Both the position numbers and the translations under genes were made by a program. From the NCBI RefSeq assembly GCF_001591365.1, contig NZ_BCUT01000007.1, forward strand, positions 186,001-250,000: 64,000 nt of DNA, read 5' to 3'. This stretch comes from Variovorax paradoxus NBRC 15149 (GTDB lineage: Bacteria; Pseudomonadota; Gammaproteobacteria; Burkholderiales; Burkholderiaceae_C). Below, piece after piece: positions 28,170 through 36,958 of this stretch (position 1 is its first letter; each line of letters opens with the position of its first letter). The notes under the pieces were generated by a model. The model ran no database searches, was not told where the DNA came from, and saw nothing but the letters and a program-made list of their open reading frames with translations.

Positions 28170-28831
28170 TCGGTCTCCAGCACGTAGCCCAGGCCGCGCA
28201 GCGTCACGATGCGCACGCCGCTGCCGTCGAGCCGCTTGCGCAGCCGGTAGACCAGCACCTCGACGGCTTCCAGATGCACCTCGTCGTCGTCGGAGAACAC
28301 GCGGTCGAGGATCTGCTGCTTGGACAGCGGCTCGCCGCTGCGCTGCACCAGCGCGCGCAGCACCGCCTGTTCGCGCGGCGACAGCGCCAGCGCCTCGCCG
28401 CCCAGCACGAACTGGCGGCGCGCGCCGTCGTACGCGAGCGGGCCGCAGGCCAGGCGCGGATGCTCCACGCCGCGCGCGCGGCGCACCAGCGCATGCAGCC
28501 GCGCCTCGAGCTCGGCCAGCGCAAAGGGCTTGGCGAGGAAGTCGTCGGCGCCCGCGTTGAGCGAGGCCACGCGCTCGTTCAGCGAATCGCGCGCGGTGAG
28601 GATCAGCGCGGGCAGCCGCTGGTCGCGCTCGCGCAGCCGCTGCAGCACCGTGTGGCCGTCCATGCCCGGCAGGCCGAGGTCGAGCACCAGCGCGTCGTGG
28701 TCGCGCTGCTGCAAGGCGCGGTCCGCCAGCCGGCCGTCGTCCACCCATTCGACCTGGATGCCCGCATGCTCCAGCGCCTTGCAGAGCCAGGTGCCCAGGG
28801 TGTGTTCGTCTTCGGCCAGCAGGATGCGCAT
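28166..28831 (-). CDS. OmpR-family response regulator, TctD-like
   Basis: A 221-residue regulator. The receiver domain shows the acidic pocket in LLAEDEHTLG, the phospho-acceptor Asp in ALVLDLGLPGMDG (near 51) and the lysine in DFLAKPF (near 101). The C-terminal winged helix is of the OmpR type (LSPREQAVLRALVQRSGEPL, then VYRLRKRLDGSGVRIVTLRG). It is encoded before its kinase and overlaps it by 4 bases. As in TctD systems it probably activates a carboxylate transporter operon. Confidence 0.93.
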   Translation of the reverse strand: MRILLAEDEHTLGTWLCKALEHAGIQVEWVDDGRLADRALQQRDHDALVLDLGLPGMDGHTVLQRLRERDQRLPALILTARDSLNERVASLNAGADDFLAKPFALAELEARLHALVRRARGVEHPRLACGPLAYDGARRQFVLGGEALALSPREQAVLRALVQRSGEPLSKQQILDRVFSDDDEVHLEAVEVLVYRLRKRLDGSGVRIVTLRGLGYVLETE

Positions 28832-28855
28832 GGCGCGATGCTAGGGGCTGCGCCG

Positions 28856-29866
28856 TCAGTCGGGCTTGATGTTTGCCCTTGCAATGACCTTCTTCCAGCG
28901 CGCCTGCTCGGCCGCGATGAACTGCGCGAACTGCTCGGGCGTGCCGCCGACGGCTTCGGCCGCATCGGCCGTGAGCCGCTGCATCGAATCGGGCGACTTC
29001 ACGGCCTTCATCGTCTCGGCCGAGAGCCGGGCCAGGTTCGCGGGCTCCATGTTGGCCGGCGCGAGCATGCCGTACCACTGCGTCATCTCGAAGCCCGGAA
29101 AGCCCTGCTCGGCCACCGTGGCCACGTCGGGCAGCTGCGCCAGGCGCTTGGCCGAGCCTGTGGCGATGCAGCGCACCTTGCCGGCCTTGATGAACGGAAT
29201 GATGGCCGCGGCGCCGATGGCCGAGGCGTCGAGCCGGCCCGAGAGCAGGTCGGTCACCATCGGCCCGGTGCCGCGGTAGGGCACGTGCAGCATGAACACG
29301 TCCGCGGTCATCTTCAGGTATTCGAAGGCCAGGTGGCCCGCGCTGCCGTTGCCCGCGGAGCCGTAGCTCAGCTTGCCCGGCTTCGACTTGGCGTAGGCGA
29401 TGAATTCCTTGAGGTTCTTCGCGGGCACGTCGGGGTGCACCACGTAGAGGCTGGGCACCTTGGCCAGCAGGCTCACGGGCTTGAAGTCCTTGTTGGGGTC
29501 GTAGGGCAGCTTGGCGAAGATGAAGGGATTGACCGCCAGCGTGCCGATGTGGCCGAGGATGATCGTGTGCTGGTCGGTGCTGCGCGCCACCTCGCTCATT
29601 GCGATGTTGCCGGCCGCGCCCGGCTTGTTGTCGACGAACACGCTCTGGCCCAGCGTGCGCGAGAGCTCGGCGGCGGTGGAGCGCGCCACGATCTCCGAGC
29701 TGCCGCCCGGCGCAAAGGGCACGACGAAGCGCACCGACTTGCTCGGCCAGCCGGCCTGGGCCGAGGCCAGCGAAGGCAGCAGGCCGCCCAGGGCCAGGGC
29801 GCTGCCGCCTTGCAGCCATTGGCGGCGCGTGGGCTGCGGATCGTTCAGGAAGAAGTCGTCGAACAT
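28856..29866 (-). CDS. Bug-family tripartite tricarboxylate transporter binding protein
   Basis: A 336-residue periplasmic protein. I choose the ATG at 29866 because GGAGA lies just before it; a second ATG at 29881 would place that ribosome site inside the gene. The N-terminus carries RRQWLQGGSALALGG, a twin-arginine-like signal with cleavage after LASAQ. The ligand-binding pattern VVPFAPGGSSEIVARS and VDNKPGAAGNIAMSEVAR is that of the Bug family. It is the first gene of the operon, with the two-component pair and a second binding protein following. Confidence 0.88.
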   Translation of the reverse strand: MFDDFFLNDPQPTRRQWLQGGSALALGGLLPSLASAQAGWPSKSVRFVVPFAPGGSSEIVARSTAAELSRTLGQSVFVDNKPGAAGNIAMSEVARSTDQHTIILGHIGTLAVNPFIFAKLPYDPNKDFKPVSLLAKVPSLYVVHPDVPAKNLKEFIAYAKSKPGKLSYGSAGNGSAGHLAFEYLKMTADVFMLHVPYRGTGPMVTDLLSGRLDASAIGAAAIIPFIKAGKVRCIATGSAKRLAQLPDVATVAEQGFPGFEMTQWYGMLAPANMEPANLARLSAETMKAVKSPDSMQRLTADAAEAVGGTPEQFAQFIAAEQARWKKVIARANIKPD

Positions 29867-29939
29867 GGTGCTTGTCTCCATCGCTTGTGTGAAAGAAAGC
29901 CCGCATCCTGCCCCACGGATGCTGTCGGAAAGCTGTCGG

Positions 29940-30734
29940 TCAGATCAGGTTGCGCATGGCCTGCGCGGTTTCACGCAGGACCGGCAGCACGCGCGCCACC
30001 GCGTCCTCGGAGCTTTCGTGGCCCATCGGCATGGTGATGTTGAGCGCGCCCACCAGCGTGCCGTGGCGGTCGCGCAGCGGCACCGCGATGCCGCGCGAAT
30101 TGAGGTCCAGCTGCTGCTCCGACAGCGCCCAGCCCTGTGCCCGGATGCGCGCGAGCTCCAGCTTCATGCGCTCCATGCTCGCGATGGTGTGCGAGGTGAA
30201 CACCTGCAGCTGCCGCGTGGCGAGCCAGCCGGCCAGCTCGGCGTCGCTGCGCAGCGCGAGCATCAGCATGCCCGCGGCCGTGACCTGCGCCGGCACCCGC
30301 GCGCCCAGCACGTAGCCGGTGCTCATGCTGCGGTTGGGTCCGTTGCGCGCGATGTAGACCACCTCGTCGCCGTCCATCACGCTGAGGTAGGCGATCTCGC
30401 TGGTGCCGGCGGCCACGCGCTGCAGGAAGGGCTGGACGATGCGCGGCAGCCGGGCCGAGTCGAGGTACGACTGCCCGAGCCGCAGCACGCGCGGCGTGAG
30501 CCAGAACAATTTGCCGTCGCTCGCCACGTAGCCCATGTGCTGCAGGGTCAGCAGGTAGCGCCGCGCGGCCGTGCGCGTCATGCCGGTGCGTTCGCCGGCC
30601 TGGCTGGCGGTGAGGCGCGGATGGGCGTCGTCGAAGGCTTCGATGATGCTCACGCCGCGTTCCAGCCCGGCGATCCAGTCGCGCTTGTCGAGGCCGGCCG
30701 GGGCGGGGGAAAGATCGGTGGCATCGGTGCTCAT
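29940..30734 (-). CDS. IclR-family regulator, PcaR/PcaU/PobR type
   Basis: A 264-residue regulator. The N-terminal winged helix covers LTASQAGERTGMTRTAARRY; the effector domain follows (YLSVMDGDEVVYIARN, RGIAVPLRDRHGTLVGALNI). GLERGVSIIEAFDDAHPRLT and RRYLLTLQHMGYVASDGKLF are typical of the Pca/Pob branch, which activates aromatic-acid genes in response to protocatechuate, beta-ketoadipate or 4-hydroxybenzoate. It is divergent from the AroE/TRAP/pca operon, and PcaR-like boxes lie at 30801 and 39437. Confidence 0.88.
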   Translation of the reverse strand: MSTDATDLSPAPAGLDKRDWIAGLERGVSIIEAFDDAHPRLTASQAGERTGMTRTAARRYLLTLQHMGYVASDGKLFWLTPRVLRLGQSYLDSARLPRIVQPFLQRVAAGTSEIAYLSVMDGDEVVYIARNGPNRSMSTGYVLGARVPAQVTAAGMLMLALRSDAELAGWLATRQLQVFTSHTIASMERMKLELARIRAQGWALSEQQLDLNSRGIAVPLRDRHGTLVGALNITMPMGHESSEDAVARVLPVLRETAQAMRNLI

Positions 30735-30800
30735 GGCCCGAAGTGTGCCGTGCGGCAGGCGACGCGGCGGCTCGGCCGGATCAGGACAAACCCTGTTTAT

Positions 30801-30815
30801 GTACGATCATCGAAC
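30801..30815. promoter_or_regulatory. PcaR-like box 1 (GTACGATCATCGAAC)
   Basis: This 15-base near-palindrome lies in the 201-base divergent region between the IclR-type gene (start 30734) and the AroE-like gene (start 30936). It resembles the Pseudomonas PcaR site as I remember it (GTTCGATAATCGCAC) and shares 13 of 15 bases with box 2 at 39437. A further ATTGTCGATCGATT follows at 30827-30840 and may be a second half-site. The remainder of this gap shows no gene. Confidence 0.6.
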
Positions 30816-30935
30816 GAACAAGGATGATTGTCGATCGATTGGGGCTTGATTCCTGAGCGAAATCCACGGAGAGGTGGCTAAAGTTCGCCTTGGCAATGGT
30901 CCTGGAGCGATTGCCGTACAAAAAAGAGGCAAGAC

Positions 30936-31859
30936 ATGACCACCTCCATCAGCGGCAGCACCCTGGCTTACCTGATTCCCGGCGACCCCGTGCGCAACGT
31001 GCGCCTGCCGCGGATGTTCAACGCCGCCTTCGAGCGCTTCGGCATCGACGCGGTGCTGGTGCCCGTGCAGGTGCCGCTGCGCGATTTCGCGGTGTTCTTC
31101 AAGTCGGCTTTTCTCGCGCGCAACGTGCGCGGCATGGTGATTGCGCCGCCGCACAAGCCGCTGGCGGTCGACCTGCTCGACGGCTGCGGCCTGTTCGGCC
31201 GCGTGGCGGGCTCGGTCAACGTGGTGCGCCGCATCGAGAACAGCGAGCTGGAGGGCGACCTGTTCGACGGCGAAGGCCTCTTGGGCGCGCTGGACCACTT
31301 CAACATTCCGTTCCGCGGCAAGCGGGTGCTGATCCTGGGCGCCGGCGTGAGCGCCGCGGCCATCGGCGTGGCGCTGGCCGAAGGCGGCACGGTCGACGGC
31401 GCCGAGCACATCGCCTTCTACGACACCTCGGCCGGCAGGGCGGCCGGCGTGGCGGCCAAGCTCGACGCCTTCTTCGACGCCAACGTGGTGGCGGTCGACA
31501 GCAATGCGCCCGAAGGCTACGACCTCGTCATCAACGCCACGCCGCTGGGCCTGGACGAGGCCGACGCGCTGCCCGTGGACGTCGCGCGCATGGACGGCCA
31601 TGCCGCGCTGTTCGACATCCTGCTGCGCAACCAGCCGACGCCGCTGGTGCGCGCGGCACGCGCGCGCGGCCTCAATGCGCAGGCCGGCTTCGAGATGCTG
31701 ATCCAGCAGATGCCGCACTACTTCGGGTACTTCGGCCACAAGGATGCGGCCGAAGCGCTGCGCAAGGATGCGGATTTCCTGCGCGAACTGATCTATCCAC
31801 CGGCCATGGCCGCGGAGATCGCGCAGCCCCTGCGCTACCAGTCCCCGAGCGTGGCCTGA
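30936..31859 (+). CDS. Divergent shikimate/quinate dehydrogenase-family protein 1
   Basis: A 307-residue AroE-family protein. The substrate-side lysine is kept in GMVIAPPHKPLAV and the aspartate in DLFDGEGLLGAL, where classic AroE has NTDGxG; the nucleotide motif is LILGAGVSAAAIG. The N-terminal SKSP-type serines that hold the shikimate carboxylate are replaced (IPGDPVRNVRLPRMFN), so the substrate probably differs from shikimate. It opens a transcript with the TRAP importer and a second paralogue. A role on quinate, shikimate or a related cyclohexane carboxylate is likely; biosynthetic AroE is unlikely. Confidence 0.8.
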   Translation: MTTSISGSTLAYLIPGDPVRNVRLPRMFNAAFERFGIDAVLVPVQVPLRDFAVFFKSAFLARNVRGMVIAPPHKPLAVDLLDGCGLFGRVAGSVNVVRRIENSELEGDLFDGEGLLGALDHFNIPFRGKRVLILGAGVSAAAIGVALAEGGTVDGAEHIAFYDTSAGRAAGVAAKLDAFFDANVVAVDSNAPEGYDLVINATPLGLDEADALPVDVARMDGHAALFDILLRNQPTPLVRAARARGLNAQAGFEMLIQQMPHYFGYFGHKDAAEALRKDADFLRELIYPPAMAAEIAQPLRYQSPSVA

Positions 31860-31891
31860 CAGAGGAAACCAATTTACAAGGAGGAGACGCA

Positions 31892-32443
31892 ATGACAAGG
31901 ATTTTCGACGGCTACTGCAAGCTGCTCGACATGCTGATCGCGCTGGCGCTTGCCATCATGGTGGTGCTGGTGTTCGGCAACGTGGTGCTTCGCTATGCCT
32001 TCAACTCGGGCATCACCGTGTCGGAGGAAGTGTCGCGCTGGCTGTTCGTGTGGGTCACGTTCCTGGGGGCGGCGGTCGCGGTCAAGGAGCGCGGGCACCT
32101 GGGCACCGACTTCCTGGTGGCCCGCCTGCCGGTGCTGGGCAAGAAGGTCTGCCTGGTGGTGGGCCATCTGCTCATGCTGTATGCGACCTGGCTGCTGTTC
32201 AGCGGCAGCCTGGCGCAGGCAAAGATCAATTGGGACGTGGAGGCGCCGGTGACCGGCGCATCGGTGGCGATCTTCTACGCCTCGGGCATCGTGTTCGCGG
32301 TGTCGGCGGCGGTGTTCCTGCTGAGCGACCTGGTGCGCGCGCTCACCGGCCGGCTGGGCGAAGAGGAGCTCGTGATGGTGCAGGAGTCGGAGGACCTTGC
32401 GCAACTCGGGCGCGACGACGGCAACCCCCATGGCAAGCGCTGA
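31892..32443 (+). CDS. TRAP transporter small permease (DctQ)
   Basis: A 183-residue inner-membrane protein with four hydrophobic segments and the DctQ landmarks VVLRYAFNSGITVSEEVSRW, FLGAAVAVKERGHLGTDFLV. A very strong AAGGAGGAGA precedes the ATG. It is the small membrane subunit that joins DctM. The gene lies between the first AroE-like gene and dctM, 15 bases before the latter. Confidence 0.9.
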   Translation: MTRIFDGYCKLLDMLIALALAIMVVLVFGNVVLRYAFNSGITVSEEVSRWLFVWVTFLGAAVAVKERGHLGTDFLVARLPVLGKKVCLVVGHLLMLYATWLLFSGSLAQAKINWDVEAPVTGASVAIFYASGIVFAVSAAVFLLSDLVRALTGRLGEEELVMVQESEDLAQLGRDDGNPHGKR

Positions 32444-32458
32444 GAGCCGGAGCCCCCA

Positions 32459-33739
32459 ATGACCGTATTCATCTTCCTCGGCTCGCTGCTCGCCGCCATG
32501 GCGCTGGGCATTCCAATTGCCTATTCGCTGCTGCTTTCGGGCGTGGCACTGATGGTCCACCTCGACCTGTTCGATGCGCAGATCCTCGCGCAGAACGTGG
32601 TGAACGGCGCCGACAGCTTTCCGCTGCTTGCCGTGCCGTTCTTCATGCTGGCCGGCGAGATCATGAACGTCGGCGGCCTTTCCAAGCGCATCGTCCACCT
32701 GGCGCTGACGCTCGTCGGCCATCGCCGCGGCGGGCTCGGCTTCGTCGCCATCCTGGCGGCCTGCCTGCTGGCCGCGCTGTCGGGTTCGGCGGTGGCGGAC
32801 ACGGCCGCGCTCGCGGCGCTGCTGCTGCCGATGATGGTGCGTGCGGGCCATGACAAGGCGCGCGCCGGGGGGCTCATCGCTTCGGCCGGCATCATCGCGC
32901 CGGTCATCCCGCCCTCGATCGGCTTCGTGATCTTCGGCGTGGCCGCCAACGTGTCGATCAGCAAGCTGTTCCTGGCCGGCATCGTGCCCGGCATCATGCT
33001 GGGGGCGGGCATCGCCATTGCGTGGTGGTGGGTTGCCAAGCGCGAGAACGTCCAGCCTGCGCCCAAGGCCACCGGCGCCGAGCGCGCGAAGGCCTTCAAG
33101 GAGTCGCTCTGGGCGCTGTTCCTGCCGGTGATCGTGCTGGTCGGCCTCAAGATGGGCGTGTTCACGCCCACCGAGGCGGCCGTGGTCGCGGCGGTCTACG
33201 CGCTGTTCGTTGCGATGGTGGTCTACCGCGAGATGAACTTCGCGCAGCTCTACCGGGTCTTCGTGAGCGCGGCCAAGACCACGGCCGTGATCATGTTCCT
33301 GGTGGCGGCGGCCATGGTTTCGGCCTGGCTCATCACGGTGGCCGACCTGCCGAGCAAGCTCATCAGCCTGCTGGAGCCCTTCATGGGCAACCAGACCCTG
33401 TTGCTGATCGCGATCATGGTGCTCGTGATGGCGGTCGGCACGGCCATGGACATGACGCCGACCATCCTGATCCTCACGCCTGTCCTGATGCCGGTGGTCA
33501 AGGCCGCGGGCATCGACCCGGTGTACTTCGGCGTGCTGTTCATCATCAACAACGCCATCGGGCTGATCACGCCGCCGGTGGGCACGGTGCTCAACGTGGT
33601 GGCGGGCGTCGGCAAGATGAAGATGGACGAGGTGACGCGCGGCGTGCTGCCGTTCATGACGGCGCAGTTCATCGTGATGTTCCTGCTCGTATTTTTCCCT
33701 TCGCTGGTGATGGTGCCCATGCGCTGGTTCGCCGGCTGA
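32459..33739 (+). CDS. TRAP transporter large permease (DctM)
   Basis: A 426-residue inner-membrane protein with about 12 hydrophobic segments. FPLLAVPFFMLAGEIMNVGG, ASAGIIAPVIPPSIGFVIFG and NNAIGLITPPVGTVLNVVAG are conserved DctM elements. It forms the sodium-coupled channel of the importer with DctQ and the binding protein encoded next. Its context points to a quinate-, shikimate- or other hydroaromatic/aromatic acid substrate. Confidence 0.92.
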   Translation: MTVFIFLGSLLAAMALGIPIAYSLLLSGVALMVHLDLFDAQILAQNVVNGADSFPLLAVPFFMLAGEIMNVGGLSKRIVHLALTLVGHRRGGLGFVAILAACLLAALSGSAVADTAALAALLLPMMVRAGHDKARAGGLIASAGIIAPVIPPSIGFVIFGVAANVSISKLFLAGIVPGIMLGAGIAIAWWWVAKRENVQPAPKATGAERAKAFKESLWALFLPVIVLVGLKMGVFTPTEAAVVAAVYALFVAMVVYREMNFAQLYRVFVSAAKTTAVIMFLVAAAMVSAWLITVADLPSKLISLLEPFMGNQTLLLIAIMVLVMAVGTAMDMTPTILILTPVLMPVVKAAGIDPVYFGVLFIINNAIGLITPPVGTVLNVVAGVGKMKMDEVTRGVLPFMTAQFIVMFLLVFFPSLVMVPMRWFAG

Positions 33740-33789
33740 CCCCACGTTTCACGTTTCTTTTTTTGACTCAATCCCCAAGGAGACCATCC

Positions 33790-34800
33790 ATGAAGAAGAC
33801 CCTCACCCGGGCCCTTTGCCTCGGCATCGCACTGCTGCTGCCCGTGGCCGCCGCCGTTGCGCAGGACATCAAGGAGCGTTCGATCAAGTTCGCGTTCCAG
33901 AACCAGGGCGACCATCCGCAGGCCCTGGGCGCGAAGAAGTTCGGCGAACTCGTCGCGCAGAAGTCGGGCAACAAGATGCAGGTCAAGCTGTTCCCGGGCG
34001 GCACGCTCGGCGGCGACGTGCAGACCGTGTCGGCCCTCCAGGGCGGCACCATCGAGATGACCGTGCTCAACGCCGGCATCCTCTCCAACCAGGTCAAGGC
34101 CTTCGCGGTCTTCGACTTCCCGTTCCTGTTCGCCAATCCGCAGGAAGCCGATGCGGTGACCGACGGGCCTTTCGGCAAGAAGCTGTTCTCGGAACTCGCG
34201 GCCAAGAACCTCATCGGCCTGGGCTACTGGGACCTGGGTTTCCGCAACGTGACCAACAGCAAGCGCCCGATCAACAAGGTGGAAGACCTGGCGGGCCTGA
34301 AGATCCGCGTGATCCAGTCGCCGATCTACATCGATCTTTTCAATGCGCTGGGCGCCAACGCCACGCCGATGCCCTTTCCTGAGCTCTATCCGGCGCTCGA
34401 GCAGAAGGCGGTCGACGGCCAGGAGAACCCGAACACAGTCATCCGCACGTCGAAGTTCGCCGAAGTGCAGAAGCACCTCGCGCTCACGCAGCACGTCTAC
34501 AACCCGCAGGCGCTGATCGTCGGCAAGAAGCTCTGGGATTCGCTCAGCGATACCGAGAAGAAAATCATGACCGAGGCGGCCGCAGAAGCCACCAGGTTCG
34601 AGCGCGAAACGTCGCGCGGGCAGGCGCAAGCCGCGCTGGAGGACCTGAAGAAAGCCGGCATGCAGGTGACCGAATTCAGCCCCGCCGAAATGCAGCGCCT
34701 GCGCGACAAGGTCAAGCCGGTGGTGGACAAGCACAGCGCCCTGGTGGGCGAGGCCGTGGTCAAGGAGCTGTACGCCGAGATCGCCAAGGTCCGCAAATAA
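33790..34800 (+). CDS. TRAP transporter substrate-binding protein (DctP)
   Basis: A 336-residue periplasmic protein with a signal peptide (MKKTLTRALCLGIALLLPVA, cleavage after AVAQ). The DctP fold shows in FPGGTLGGDVQTVSALQGGT, the carboxylate-binding arginine region GFRNVTNSKRPINKVEDL and ELYPALEQKAVDGQENP. It binds the organic acid imported by the permease encoded upstream. AAGGAG lies before the ATG at 33790. Confidence 0.92.
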   Translation: MKKTLTRALCLGIALLLPVAAAVAQDIKERSIKFAFQNQGDHPQALGAKKFGELVAQKSGNKMQVKLFPGGTLGGDVQTVSALQGGTIEMTVLNAGILSNQVKAFAVFDFPFLFANPQEADAVTDGPFGKKLFSELAAKNLIGLGYWDLGFRNVTNSKRPINKVEDLAGLKIRVIQSPIYIDLFNALGANATPMPFPELYPALEQKAVDGQENPNTVIRTSKFAEVQKHLALTQHVYNPQALIVGKKLWDSLSDTEKKIMTEAAAEATRFERETSRGQAQAALEDLKKAGMQVTEFSPAEMQRLRDKVKPVVDKHSALVGEAVVKELYAEIAKVRK

Positions 34801-34816
34801 GGGCGGGCCGATCTCC

Positions 34817-35650
34817 ATGATTTCCGGCAAGACCACCCTCGTCGCGCACCTGGGCTTTCCCACCGAAAGCTTCAAGGCGCCGATGATCTACAACCCCTGG
34901 TTCGAGAAGCAGGGCATCGACGCCGTCGTGGTGCCGATGGGCGTGAAGCCCGAGGACTATCCGGCAACCTTCGCCGCGCTGTTCCGGCTCACCAACATCC
35001 GCGGTGCGCTGGTGACCATGCCGCACAAGATCACGACCATGGGCCTGGTCGACGAAGTCACGCCAACGGCAAAGATCGCCGGCGCCTGCAACGCGGTGCT
35101 CAAGCGCGCCGACGGCACGCTGGTGGGCGACCAGTTCGATGGCGCCGGCTTCGTGCGCGGCGTGCTGCGCAAGGGCTGCGTGCTCGAGGGCGCGCGCGTG
35201 CTGGTCTCCGGCAGCGGCGGCGTGGGCTCGGCAATTGCCGCTTCGCTGGCCGCGGCCGGCGTGGCGGAAATCGCGCTCTTCGATGCCTACGCGGCTTCGG
35301 CCGAAGCGCTGGCCGGGCGGCTGCGCACGCACTATCCGGCGTTGGCCGTGTCCACCGGCTCGAACGATCCGGCCGGCTTCGACCTCGTCGTCAATGCCAC
35401 GCCGCTGGGCATGAAGGAGGGCGATCCGCTGCCCTTCGACGTGGACCGCATCGCGGCCTCGACCTTTGTCGGCGAAGTGGTCATGAAGTCCGAATACACG
35501 CCGCTGCTGCGTGCCGTCCGCGACAAGGGCTGCGCCGTGCAGGTGGGCACCGACATGCTGTTCGAGATGATTCCCGCGTACCTCGAGTTCTTCGGCTTCG
35601 GCACCGCCACGGCCGATGCGCTGCGGGCCGAGGCGAAGATCAGCTACTGA
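34817..35650 (+). CDS. Divergent shikimate/quinate dehydrogenase-family protein 2
   Basis: A 277-residue AroE-family protein. The lysine is in LVTMPHKITTMGLVDEV, the aspartate in GDQFDGAGFVRGV and the nucleotide motif in LVSGSGGVGSAIA. The N-terminus GFPTESFKAPMIYN keeps one serine of the carboxylate-binding pair. It is closer to standard AroE than the paralogue at 30936 but shares with it the FDGxG variation. It follows the TRAP binding-protein gene by 16 bases. Together the two could interconvert quinate and shikimate with their 3-dehydro forms. Confidence 0.82.
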   Translation: MISGKTTLVAHLGFPTESFKAPMIYNPWFEKQGIDAVVVPMGVKPEDYPATFAALFRLTNIRGALVTMPHKITTMGLVDEVTPTAKIAGACNAVLKRADGTLVGDQFDGAGFVRGVLRKGCVLEGARVLVSGSGGVGSAIAASLAAAGVAEIALFDAYAASAEALAGRLRTHYPALAVSTGSNDPAGFDLVVNATPLGMKEGDPLPFDVDRIAASTFVGEVVMKSEYTPLLRAVRDKGCAVQVGTDMLFEMIPAYLEFFGFGTATADALRAEAKISY

Positions 35651-35749
35651 GCGAGTGCAACGCCTGCCCGCTGCCGTGCGGCGCGAGGGAAGACGCGGTG
35701 TAATGCGGTTGCGCTCGCTCGATTTTTTTGACGCAAGAACACATTCACC

Positions 35750-36958
35750 ATGAGCATTTTCGAAGGCTTCCTTTCCACGTCCGAGACGCTTTCCGCCTTC
35801 AGCGACCACAACTTCGTCGGCGCGATGCTGCGCTTCGAGGCCGCATTGACCCGCGCGCAGGCCGCGCTCGGGCTGGTGCCGGAGGCGGCCGCGCATTCGA
35901 TCGTCGGCAGCTGCAAGGTCGAGCTGTTCGACGTGGCCAAGATCGTGCGCGACAGCGGCCGCGCCGGCAGCGTCGCGATTCCGCTGGTCAAGGCCTTGAA
36001 GGAGGCCGTGGGCCTGTTCAATCCCGCCGCCGTGCCCTTCGTGCATTTCGGCAGCACCAGCCAGGACGTGATCGACACCGCAATGGCGCTGGTCACGCGC
36101 GAAGGCATCGCGCTGATCGAAGCCGATGTCGACCGCGCGATCGAGGCGCTGCTGCAGCACGCCACGCAGCATGCGGCCACGCCGATCCTTGCGCGCACGC
36201 TGATGCAGCCTGCGTCGGTCACGAGCTTCGGCCTCAAGTGCGCCGGCTGGGCCGCGCCGCTGGTGCGCAGCCGGGCCCGCCTGCGGGGCGCCGCGCGCCA
36301 TGCGCTGAGCGTGCAGCTCGGCGGCGCCGTCGGCACGCTCTCGCAGATGAAGGGGCAGGGCGCGGCCGTCGTGCAGCGCGTGGCGGACGAGCTCGGCCTC
36401 GGCAACGCCGGCGCCACCTGGCACACGCAGCGCGACGAATGGGTTGCGCTCGGCTGCGAGCTGGGGCTGCTCACGGGCGGCCTCGGCAAGATCGCGCGCG
36501 ACATCGCGCTCATGGGCCAGTACGAGGTCGGCGAGGTGGCAGAGCCCACCGAGCCGGGCCGCGGCGGCTCCTCCGCGATGCCGCACAAGCGCAACCCGGT
36601 GGCGGCGATGGTGGCACTGGCCGCGGCCCAGCGCGCGCCGCAGCGGGTGGCCGCACTGTTGGCCGCGATGCCGCAGGAACACGAGCGCGCACTCGGCGGC
36701 TGGCAGGCCGAACTGGCCGAATGGCCGCAGCTGCTGATGTCGGCGCACGGCAGCGCGCGTGCGCTGGCCAGTGCGCTGCCCGGCCTGCAGATCGACGCGG
36801 CGCGCATGCGCGCCAACATCGACACCCTGCGCGCGGAGCTGCCGCGCGAGGCGGCGGACGAATGGTTCGACCCCGCGCTGGCCGGCCCGGCCGGCGAAAC
36901 CGCGCTGCGGCAAGTCGCGGCACTGCGCGCCCAACTGATTGCGAAAGACACCCCCTGA
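35750..36958 (+). CDS. pcaB: 3-Carboxy-cis,cis-muconate cycloisomerase
   Basis: A 402-residue member of the fumarase/aspartase superfamily with the signature GRGGSSAMPHKRNPVAAM. Other landmarks are VPFVHFGSTSQDVIDTAMAL and RTLMQPASVTSFGLK. It converts 3-carboxy-cis,cis-muconate, made from protocatechuate, to 4-carboxymuconolactone. Length and motifs agree with PcaB. It lies 99 bases after the second AroE-like gene and overlaps pcaC by one base (TGATG). Confidence 0.92.
   Translation: MSIFEGFLSTSETLSAFSDHNFVGAMLRFEAALTRAQAALGLVPEAAAHSIVGSCKVELFDVAKIVRDSGRAGSVAIPLVKALKEAVGLFNPAAVPFVHFGSTSQDVIDTAMALVTREGIALIEADVDRAIEALLQHATQHAATPILARTLMQPASVTSFGLKCAGWAAPLVRSRARLRGAARHALSVQLGGAVGTLSQMKGQGAAVVQRVADELGLGNAGATWHTQRDEWVALGCELGLLTGGLGKIARDIALMGQYEVGEVAEPTEPGRGGSSAMPHKRNPVAAMVALAAAQRAPQRVAALLAAMPQEHERALGGWQAELAEWPQLLMSAHGSARALASALPGLQIDAARMRANIDTLRAELPREAADEWFDPALAGPAGETALRQVAALRAQLIAKDTP

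Noticed and set aside
26763..29906. One continuous 1047-codon minus-strand frame that would fuse Bug, response regulator and kinase
   Set aside because: Only its last part (the kinase) is real in this frame; the upstream part is the shadow of the Bug and regulator genes, which have their own starts and stops in other frames.
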